Of a stretch of DNA of 64,000 bases, positions 56,410-64,000 are shown piece after piece. The stretch spans positions 1,922,001-1,986,000 of the forward strand of contig CM062383.1 in assembly GCA_031310005.1 (NCBI GenBank). Direction: 5' to 3'. Made by a program: the position numbers and the translations under genes. Below the pieces are notes generated by a model. The model was given only the letters and a program-made list of their open reading frames with translations. It did no database searches and had not been told where the DNA came from. Within the stretch, counting starts at the first letter, position 1. Each line of letters starts with the position of its first letter. The DNA comes from Dactylellina haptotyla. Lineage: Eukaryota > Ascomycota > Orbiliomycetes > Orbiliales > Orbiliaceae.

Positions 56410-56868
56410 CTAGACCAACTTGAGATCAAAACTTCGCGGCACCATCGCCATTGCGATCACGTAGTCCCCATCATGGGATATTGAGATCGAGCCGTTCCCT
56501 ATTTTTTCGCCCTGGCCGTTCTTTATCGCCAACACTGGTTCGCCCCGAGGACCCCGAGAAATCTCGAAATTCTTCCAACCCATCCATTGCTCTCGTGTTG
56601 TCGAGATGATATCTGTAGAAGCTTTGTACGCTGCTTCCTTGGCGGCCCAGCGTGTAGCCAAGAAACGAGTTCGCGGATCCGATAGAAGTGCAGATGAAGA
56701 TATAGGCTGGCCGCTGGTACTGGTGGCATTAGAGACCGACAGCTTTCCAAACTCGGCAAGTTCGAGAGGAGTCAGAATCCTTCGTGTAAACCCGGAAGCC
56801 GATCTACGAGAAAGGAGAGAGATGAGACGAGGGAGGTGGAGGATATCGACGCCGATGTTATAGCTCAT
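56410..56868 (-). CDS. Holo-ACP synthase (mitochondrial PPT2/AcpS type)
   Basis: Transfers 4'-phosphopantetheine from CoA to the serine of acyl carrier protein; the fungal AcpS-type enzyme serves mitochondrial ACP, which is needed for lipoate and for complex I. Single exon, 152 residues. AcpS signatures are complete: IGVDILHLPR with the metal-binding Asp 8, FLATRWAAKEAAYKA with the catalytic Glu near 78, and SISHDGDYVIAMAM at the C-terminus. The length fits stand-alone AcpS and excludes the larger Sfp/Npg A type. No clear presequence is seen before MSYNIGVD, so import may use an internal signal or an upstream exon I cannot detect. Confidence 0.92.
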   Translation of the reverse strand: MSYNIGVDILHLPRLISLLSRRSASGFTRRILTPLELAEFGKLSVSNATSTSGQPISSSALLSDPRTRFLATRWAAKEAAYKASTDIISTTREQWMGWKNFEISRGPRGEPVLAIKNGQGEKIGNGSISISHDGDYVIAMAMVPRSFDLKLV

Positions 56869-57211
56869 TGTTTACCATACTTATGGCGCCGAGATAGTTT
56901 ATTCCTTGCAGTTGACTTAAAAAGGTACCCTTTGTTGCATCTTAAAGATTACTTGTGTTGGTTAAAACGCTGCAATGAGTTTATATCTCCGAGCCTTTTA
57001 GAAACCTGCTCAGATTCTGCAAAACAAGCTTAAATTTATTCCATATATAAGATACGCCGATTAGAATTGCGAATATGCCGTTTCAAATGCTGACTCCTCT
57101 GTTTAAACCTCGATACGTTTGGTAGTTGTCATCAAATGCTCAGCTATATATATAATACACCCTAGATAGAAATACATATCGAAATTGGTTTGAAAAACAC
57201 TCATATCATGT
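56869..57211. other. Intergenic, both genes on minus strand
   Basis: 343 AT-rich bases with the synthase promoter and the 3' flank of the next gene. TATATATATA near 57145. Nothing else seen. Confidence 0.5.
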
Positions 57212-59659
57212 TTAAGATGCCGCCATCCAACCTCGCTTCACCCTTTCCTTCTTTCTCTTTGCTTTTGCAACTTCCCGCTTCTTTCGTTTCCACTGCCTGT
57301 TCCAATCTCCTCGGTTCTCATAGAATACCCTTTCCCATGCCTGGGTAACCGATAGTGATGTAATTTCGGCATCATCCTGTGTTTCCTTGTGGGCCCTCTT
57401 CTTTTGGGGGGGGGAGGTATTCTTTGGCACAGGCGATAGTATTTGGGGCTGTTCAATTAGATACTCATTTTCCTCGTCATCGTCATCGAAAGTTTTCTTA
57501 GTACCTGCCCAACCAGCAACACCACTTCCAGCACCAGTTTTTGCTTTGGCCTGGCTTTCGACTATCACGGTTGGCTCGGAAGCCCCATCACCCTCGTCAT
57601 CATCAAATGTCTTCTTCTTCCCCGCCCAGCCTGTGACTCCGCTACCAGCTCCAGTTTTCGCCTTTGTTGGGCCTGAAATCGGGGCGTCAGTCATGCCAAA
57701 ATCGTCATCGTCGTCAAAAGTTTTCTTTTTGCCTGCCCAGCCAATAACCGAACTACCCGCACCCGTTCTGGGTTGATGAGACATAGTAGTGCTCATGGTA
57801 TCTCTAATCTTCGGCGTGTGTGTCGGTCCAGGTTGGGGCCGGGTGGGAACTTCAACCGTTTCTTCAATGTTAGTCATCTCGACGTCCTCCGCTTCCTTGG
57901 CATCGTCCGCTTTTTGATCCGAATCAGACTTTTTGTCAGGTAGCTGACCCTTTACCAAGATGTTCGGCAGCTTTATTGAGCTCCAGATAGATATTTTGTG
58001 AAGACGGTCGCTATATGTATGTGGGAAAAGGAGTTTCGCTCCCTCGGATTTTGAGGTTTGATCGCTATTCGAGTCATTGTTCGTGAGAGTGGGAAAGTAG
58101 TCCCGTTCTACGGATATATCAAAATCTCGTGGAAAAGGTAAAAAGTCTTTGAATCTGGGTGCGACAGCTGTGTCAGGTGTTGGCGCGCCGGATCGGTAAC
58201 GTTCTGGCTGGGGAGTATAGAGAACACTATCGTTGAAACTCATTGATGTAGGTTCGCCGTCCCTGTAGCGATTTTCTTGATTCGCTCCTTCTAATTCGGC
58301 TCCTTCTTCTTCGTCGTCTTCTTCTTCTTCTTCATCGAAGTCGGCCCCGAAGAAGTTGAACTGGCTTGTAGCTTCGGTATCCAATGATAGTCTTGGTTTG
58401 AAGATATTTGTCAGGTTTGCGAAATTCGATGATACCGGTTTACCAGTTGATTCACTGGTGGAAACAACTTCGGAAGCGGCCTTTTCCTCCTCCTCTTTTG
58501 CGGATTCCCTTTCAGACTCTGAGTCTTCGTCCGAGGTAGAATCTGAAGACGAACCAGAAGACGATAACCCATCTGAACTTTTTGCGTCCGAGCTATCTCC
58601 AACTGCAACAGATTCCGAAGAGCTCGTGGAAGCTTCCTCGCTCTCCTCTCCGCTATGACTATTTGAATCGCCCTCGCTTGAACTCGAAGAATCACTAGAT
58701 GCAGAATCCGAGGTACTAGCCTCCTTGGCGGATGTATCTTCTATTCCCTGTTCCCTAGAACTGTCACTACCGCTAATAGATGATGATTCCTGGCTTTCTC
58801 CATCATTGCTCAATCTTCTACGTTTGGCAGGAGCATTTTCAATAACATCGCCGGCCTCGTTAATCCAACCCCGGCCTTCCACAAATTCTGCACTTCTTTC
58901 TGCAGAGTCTGCAGACAAATTGTTCATTTTTAGAAATGATGGGAACTTTGTAGAATTCGTAAATTCTTTAACAACCACCTGATTCTTCACGGTCCTCGCT
59001 TTGGATTTCTTTTTTGGTTTCTCTTCACCGAAATTCAACTTTTTGGCCTCCGATGCGATGACTGGCGGCAGGATGGTTTTAAACAGGCATTCAGCAGTGG
59101 TAGAAGCGCCGGTCTTGCCTTTCCCATCCCTCGTCCAGCCCCGTTTCACCTGCCGCCCCTCTGGTAGTTCGAATCCCTGGAGGAGCCCATCTTGCTTATC
59201 CGCCTTGGCCTTCTTCGTTACCGAACTCTTATTCGAAGACCTTTCCGAATTGGCGTCAGTCTCTGGCTTCCTTACCGCCCTCGCCTCTTCAACGCTCATC
59301 TTGACGCCCCTAAACACCGTCCCGTGATACTTCCTCCTCAATGTCTCCGCATCCGCTCGTGGGATTGTGACAAAGCCATAACTCCGTTCCGGGAATGTAT
59401 CGAGAGTGTGGTACGAAGCTGTGGATAAGTGTTTCGCGGGCACGATAGCTTTTGCAGATTCCGCAGTCAAGGGCGTAATGTGCAGGCGCACAGGGTCTGT
59501 AGGCGACTTGTTGGCCGCTGCGCTACCAGCCACCTGCTTTGCCTTCTTCGGCTTGGATGGAGTGCCACCGGTCTTTTCAGGCGATGTATGGGTACGTTCT
59601 ACTCGGTTTTGGATTTTTTTCGAGGGAGCCGTGTGGGGTTTCGACGAGGACCGGTTCAT
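57212..59659 (-). CDS. Acidic nuclear RRM-like protein with three internal repeats
   Basis: Single exon, 815 residues from the ATG at 59659; the frame stays open upstream but that part looks like leader. After a basic, disordered N-terminus comes an RRM-like fold at about residues 55-127 (VRLHITPLTAESAKAIVPAK, RSYGFVTIPRADAE, RGVKMSVEEAR), then a conserved-looking block EGRQVKRGWTRDGKGKTGAS. Residues about 320-470 are a Ser/Glu/Asp tract as in nucleolar chaperone-like proteins. Near the C-terminus the motif GAGSxVxGWAGxKKTFDDD occurs three times about 38 residues apart, and the chain ends in a Lys/Arg-rich helix (NRQWKRKKREVAKAKRKKER). A nucleolar ribosome-assembly role like that of Nop8 is a guess from composition only. 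Confidence 0.85.
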   Translation of the reverse strand: MNRSSSKPHTAPSKKIQNRVERTHTSPEKTGGTPSKPKKAKQVAGSAAANKSPTDPVRLHITPLTAESAKAIVPAKHLSTASYHTLDTFPERSYGFVTIPRADAETLRRKYHGTVFRGVKMSVEEARAVRKPETDANSERSSNKSSVTKKAKADKQDGLLQGFELPEGRQVKRGWTRDGKGKTGASTTAECLFKTILPPVIASEAKKLNFGEEKPKKKSKARTVKNQVVVKEFTNSTKFPSFLKMNNLSADSAERSAEFVEGRGWINEAGDVIENAPAKRRRLSNDGESQESSSISGSDSSREQGIEDTSAKEASTSDSASSDSSSSSEGDSNSHSGEESEEASTSSSESVAVGDSSDAKSSDGLSSSGSSSDSTSDEDSESERESAKEEEEKAASEVVSTSESTGKPVSSNFANLTNIFKPRLSLDTEATSQFNFFGADFDEEEEEDDEEEGAELEGANQENRYRDGEPTSMSFNDSVLYTPQPERYRSGAPTPDTAVAPRFKDFLPFPRDFDISVERDYFPTLTNNDSNSDQTSKSEGAKLLFPHTYSDRLHKISIWSSIKLPNILVKGQLPDKKSDSDQKADDAKEAEDVEMTNIEETVEVPTRPQPGPTHTPKIRDTMSTTMSHQPRTGAGSSVIGWAGKKKTFDDDDDFGMTDAPISGPTKAKTGAGSGVTGWAGKKKTFDDDEGDGASEPTVIVESQAKAKTGAGSGVAGWAGTKKTFDDDDEENEYLIEQPQILSPVPKNTSPPQKKRAHKETQDDAEITSLSVTQAWERVFYENRGDWNRQWKRKKREVAKAKRKKERVKRGWMAAS
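57478..57771 (-). repeat. Three coding repeats, about 115-base period
   Basis: Copies at about 57709-57770, 57597-57663 and 57480-57545 (in coding order) encode GAGSSVIGWAGKKKTFDDD, GAGSGVTGWAGKKKTFDDD and GAGSGVAGWAGTKKTFDDD. Codons differ between copies more than residues do. Acidic linkers of varying sequence separate them. Confidence 0.9.
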
Positions 59660-60067
59660 ATCGCCGAATGCCCGAATGGTGGTTGTCAATGAAGGAATGG
59701 ATGGGAGGGTGGAATCGCGAGTTTTTTTTCCTAAAGATTTTTTTGGGCTCGAAAGAAACAAAAGCGGCAGGGATTCCCAATGCGACTGTCGCTTGTGCAA
59801 CCGCCAAACTTGCAACAGGCTACAACGCAGAGAACCCGATGACTGCCAAAGAGTCATTCCGAGTATATTCTGAATCTTCATTCTATTATTTCTGGAGAAA
59901 ATCAGAAGAAAGAGACCTCGGCCCTATGAACATGCGTTCGTGTAATAACGGTAAAAAGGACACAGCTGCAAAAAGTTCAAAGCAAAGCTATTGTGACCTC
60001 TCGCGCGAAGATCTATACATAAACAGCCGAGAAGCTAGTTATTCAGGAAGCTATCCTTCCGCGATTT
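59660..60067. other. Intergenic, both genes on minus strand
   Basis: 408 bases: promoter and leader of the RRM-like gene, then the 3' flank of the disordered protein gene. No gene seen. Confidence 0.5.
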
Positions 60068-61903
60068 CTAAAATGAGGCGAAGGAAGCAGAAGAATCCTC
60101 TACTGCGATATCTTCCGACCCATCTAATGCAGTTCTGAAGCTGCCAACACTACCAATCGTTGACCTTCGTTGAGTATTTCCGAATCGGCTTCCAAAGCTC
60201 ACGCTGCTAAAACTCGCGTGCCGCTCAGTCGGTGCGACTTCGAAATACGGATGACTATAGATATCCATATGATCCTTTCGCACAATAGAATGTCTCCTAC
60301 TATCACTAGGAGGCGTTTCAGTACGAGACGTTGATAGCTCTCTTCCTTTCTGTTCCGATGACGATGAAAAAACAGGCAGCATATGGAAGGGGTTGGCATG
60401 TCCGTTTCGTAAAAACATCTCGCTGACGTGTGAATGAATCGATATATCGCTCACCCGTCTCAAAGTAACCTTACTCCCATCTTTTGGGGGATGAATAATA
60501 TTGCCAGTTAAGTTAGCGCGGAGAGCGTGTTTCGCGTCTTTTATGGAGACAACGGAGCCTCGGGGAATAGATACTACGGATCCTCTATAATCCCAAAGGG
60601 ACCCATGCCTCGATATTGGGCCACCAATTGCTGAAAGGGAGGTAAAAGAGCTAGAGATACTCGGTGAGCTTACACTTCGGCGCCAGAGGGTTTCATGAGA
60701 CTTGGTAGAGTCAGCCACACTCTTCCGTGGTTCAACACCAATAGCAGTTTGAACAAGTGGGTCGCCGTCCTCATTTTCGTTGACTTCAGTTAAACTGTGA
60801 CGACGTAGCAGAGAATTCATGGCAGGAAGCATTGGGTCTTGTAGAACGGCCGTACCAAGTGAGAATCGTGGCGGGGGAAGAGAAGGGGATGGGGATGGTG
60901 GTTGAAGACTACTACCACCGGGACTGGGAAGTTGGCCAGGTGGTGCGAGAAAGGTCCAGCCTGTGACCGGTTGCCCAATTGATACAGCACTAGGGCTTTG
61001 ACTTGACATCAATGAGGGCTGATCGGGTTGGCGGCTCGCTTTGCGGACAGTTATTTTGGTGGGAGTTTTAGCTTTTCTTACAAGTCGTCGGTGAGGATTG
61101 GGTGAGTTCGAGCCCGATGAAGACGAATTGTAGCCAACGTCTCTTGTGTAGACTGACGATAATACAGGCCCTTTTCCTTTCCTTGATGACTTTTTCTTCT
61201 TCAAAAGCAATAGCTTTTTAGCTCGGGAGGCCCAGTCTCCAAGGGCCTTCGGTTGAAGGCTCAGCCCTATGTTAAAGTTATGTTAATATTAAGCTTGATA
61301 TTTGTTTCGAGCGGAATAGAGAAAACACTTACGCCTCTCGCGTGGGTCTCCAGCAGTCCGAGATTTTTGCCCCGATGAAAATGTGGATGCCTTCCCAAGA
61401 GAGACAATCCAAAGTTTTTTCGGGTCTTTGGGTGCCCCCGATTCGTTTGGCGTGCTCTCTACCTGTCTGTTAGATGGGCTCCTGCTCTTGCCACGAGCGA
61501 TGGTCTGCACCCCTTTGATGAATCGTTCCTTTGCATTCTTCTTCTTTTTCTTCTTAGTTTTAGCTTCGAGGGTGTCGTGGATCTCCGGTGGAGTAGTGGC
61601 ACCGTCACCACCTTGTGGTGGGGGAGAATAGGATAGCATGTCTTGCCAACTGACTAAGGATGCGAGTGACATTGTGGGGCCAAAGCCGTCGAGCACAAAT
61701 TCCTGCCATGTCAAGAGATGACTTTGGTGCCTTGGTTTCTGATGAGAAGTTTCAGAAGGGGCAGAATACCCGGGTGGGTAGACTCGCTGCCCTTCGAGGG
61801 AGTATATAGAAGATTGTTGCTTCCTTCTGGGCGGTTCGCGCCGTTTAACAGCAGGAAGAGGAGCCATGGGCGGCTTCATCGGTCCAGAAGAGACGGGCTC
61901 CAT
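60068..61903 (-). CDS. Disordered Ser/Pro-rich protein, function unknown
   Basis: Two exons (61333-61903, 60068-61266) with a 66-base GT-AG intron in phase 1 give 589 residues. No family recognised. The N-terminal 200 residues contain a possibly ordered segment LLTWQEFVLDGFGPTMSLA followed by a polylysine run (KTKKKKKKNAKERFIKG) that could be a nuclear signal. Exon 2 opens with LQPKALGDWASRAKKLLLL, a helical basic segment across the join. The rest is Ser/Pro-rich with SVVSIPRGSVVSIKDAKHAL and many RRxSxx sites suggesting kinase targets. The C-terminus reads GSFRTALDGSEDIAVEDSSA. A membrane or signalling role cannot be stated. The join is supported by good splice sites and frame continuity only. 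Confidence 0.78.
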
Positions 61904-62519
61904 TGGGGAGGCAAACTGCGGAAGCTATATATATAGGGTCGAGATGAGATGGGTGCTGTGGGTGTTTGAGCGAGCGAAGTAGGATGGAAGGAAGGTCGAT
62001 GGGCTCCGGTAATGGCATTGGGTTCGTATATAATATCGGTGGAATAACAAGGGTGCGGGTTTCAGCGACATGCAACAACGGCTTGCCCACGACCCCCCTC
62101 CGCTCTCTCCTCTTGACTACGATGTCTGCTCGTGGGCATTCAGCATTCACCCTACTGGGGCTTATACCTGAGTAGCCCTCCGTAGATATCAAGAAACTCC
62201 TTTGCCGCACCCCAGCCATCTTGCTATTACGTTATCAGTTCATATGCACCCAACCCCTGCTCCCAAGTTCCCAAAATTAGGAAATTGTAGATAAGTTCCC
62301 AACTAGATGCCGCGCTGTTATAGATAGTGGATTTGGTTTCCAGGGACTATGTACCGTAAGACTAGCCCATGTTTCAAAAAACAAATCGCTGCATGCTAAA
62401 TCATGAAACAAATTACACCACCTTGATTATAAAGCTGCGTGTATATATAAAAACACATCTGTGCTGCTACTAAGCGCTCGAGTCCTCATTACTCTATCAC
62501 TGGGACTACATCCACCAAT
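61904..62519. other. Divergent promoter region
   Basis: 616 bases between divergent genes. A TATATATATA run sits directly upstream of the minus-strand start (about 61926-61936), and another TATATATA lies near 62441 before the plus-strand gene. No gene seen. Confidence 0.5.
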
Positions 62520-64000
62520 ATGTCCAGAGGAAGCAAGCGAAAGCTCGACTATGACGCTCCTACAAAGCCCTTGCGTGAAAAGAAACCTCGGAGGGGGGAA
62601 GGCAGGGCCCCAGACTCAGATAGCGACAGCGATGGTATATCTGTCAAAAGACGACGTCTTGCTGCCGCTGCTACGACAGGTCTTCGGAACCATGCTCCGA
62701 GAAAAACACTACCATCCCAAAAACCGCCGAGTACTGTAGCCAAACCTACACGAATCTCGTTGCCAATCCAGATACCCAAAAGAGACTACCGCGACTACTC
62801 CAACAGTCCGCCGCAAGCTACTTGCTTTAAAAAGAACGGCGAATTCCAACTCTGTTCCAGCCAACACGAATATTTCTCCAGCGATGAGGCCAAAGAACGT
62901 CGAAGATGCGCGCGCATTGATTTCGCGGCTCGGAATTCAGACTATATTATAAAAATGTGCGAGAGACTTCGAGGGAACCTTTGGACGTGCAAAATCGATG
63001 AAGAGGCTGGTATTATAGTCGGGTGTAGGAATTACATTGTGACACTTGTATTTGACGATGGCAGCAAGTGGTTGCTTAAAACGGGGCAGGAGTCGCTCAA
63101 ATGGTCGAGGTGAATACTTTTCTCTATAAATCTACGTGATTTCCCGTACTCTGCCAACTTGAGGACTGATTTATTATGCTTTTTGCTAGGTATAAGCCTC
63201 AGCCTGGCATGCTGGACAGCGAAATCGCGACGATACTATGGCTCTACTGGGAAACAAATATCCCAGTCCCACGGGTCCGTCTGTGGGACGTCCGGACTGC
63301 CACAAGGCGAAATCGTTTTGGCAAGCCTTGGTATGTGATGGAAATGTCAAAAGGAACAACTGTGTACACCCAAGTCGAAGAGGAACTGGGAAAATCAGAA
63401 GAGTTTGATTGGGATGCAATCCAGCCGCGACGATATGAACACATGGCTAGAATCGACCTGGAATTTCTCCGCCACCAGTCGCCAGTAAAAGCGGAATATC
63501 AACTCCGTAGAGGTGTTCTCTTCTTCCACGGAGATTGTGAGCTACCCCGGGAATTGGTCAAACTGTATCAGAGTGAAGGGAAAGAGCGGGTCGGTCTAAA
63601 AGAAAAAATGTTATCCAATATCGACACGTGCAGGGACAAGCTGCGACATGAAATTAAACAGTTTGGTATTGAGTATAAGGAGGGGCCTATTCACCTACTA
63701 ACTCTAGATGCTTTGGAAAAGTTAATTCCCAAACTGATAGACCCCAGATTTAATAATACCTTCGTCATGACGCATGGAGATATCACGGTACTGAACCTCC
63801 ATGTTATAATAAACTACAGATTTTACTTGTTGCTAATCGCACCTCCTTAGGACTCTAACGTAATGTGTGACAGGGAGTTTTACACTACCTCAATAATTGA
63901 TTGGGAGCTTGGAAAGTTTCGTTGGCTTCAACAAGCAGTGTGCCTACCTACAGAGGAGAGCAACATCCTCCTCGATTGTATCCCAAGACTTGCTAACGAG
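62520..64000 (+). CDS. APH-fold kinase-like protein (partial, 3' end outside window)
   Basis: Member of the large fungal aminoglycoside-phosphotransferase-like family, whose substrates are mostly unknown. Exons seen: 62520-63109, 63190-63802 and 63851 to the window edge, giving 451 residues without a stop. The first 100 residues are basic and disordered with a likely nuclear signal (KRKLDYDAPTKPLREKKPRR, VKRRRL). The N-lobe holds YIVTLVFDDGSKWLLKTG with the ATP-site lysine, then EIATILWLYWETNIPVPRV and KPWYVMEMSKGTTV. The catalytic loop spans the second intron: THGDITVLNLHDSNVMCD, then FYTTSIIDWELGKF carries the metal-binding aspartate. Only the acceptor at 63850 keeps that frame; the later CAG at about 63874 leads to a stop. 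Active-site residues look intact. Antibiotic resistance is not implied. Confidence 0.85.

Overview
The window is nuclear DNA from a filamentous ascomycete (Pezizomycotina). The evidence is dense single-gene units on both strands, introns of about 48-200 bp (mostly 50-110 bp) with GTNNGT donors and CTAAC-like branch sites, pyrimidine-rich leaders, and typical fungal families such as Whi2-like BTB proteins, a GPI-anchored cupredoxin and a fused MoaA-MoaC molybdenum-cofactor gene. I could not place the class. I see no transposon, LTR element, CRISPR array, rRNA or tRNA gene that I can support.

Layout. 0.6-9.3 kb: splicing factor Prp18 (+), a four-exon complex I subunit of the NDUFB4/B15 family (-), a carotenoid-cleavage-type dioxygenase (-) and tRNA pseudouridine synthase Pus7 (+). 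9.9-17.5 kb: molybdenum-cofactor gene cnxABC/MOCS1 (+), SWR1-complex subunit Swc5 (-), a GPI-anchored cupredoxin (-) and CENP-X/Mhf2 (-). 17.5-30.3 kb: a long leader and a bZIP regulator (+), an F-box-like protein (-), a Whi2-like BTB protein (-) and SRP19/Sec65 (+). 30.4-41.4 kb: WRAP73/WDR8-like WD protein (-), long tRNase Z (-), a mitochondrial PPR protein (-) and a 13-exon histidine acid phosphatase (+). 42-46.9 kb: a Trf4/Cid14-type poly(A) polymerase (+) and the tail-anchored E2 Ubc6 (+). 46.9-51.7 kb: a gene-poor stretch. 51.7-64 kb: a 1,336-residue disordered protein (+), mitochondrial holo-ACP synthase (-), an acidic RRM-like protein with three internal repeats (-), a second disordered protein (-), and an APH-fold kinase-like gene cut by the window edge (+).

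The genes are mostly unrelated housekeeping functions rather than a cluster. Several act in or feed mitochondria (complex I subunit, PPT2-type synthase, PPR protein, tRNase Z, MOCS1A). Others serve RNA maturation (Prp18, Pus7, tRNase Z, Trf4) or chromatin (Swc5, Mhf2). Exon joins were worked out by hand from splice signals, reading phase and family motifs. The most interesting item is cnxABC: one intron donor lies inside the codons for the MoaA terminal Gly-Gly, so splicing or retention would switch between a MoaA-only product and a MoaA-MoaC fusion. Others are a GC-AG intron beside a 23-base exon in the Whi2-like gene, and a complete complex I gene whose exons are too short to stand out as open frames.
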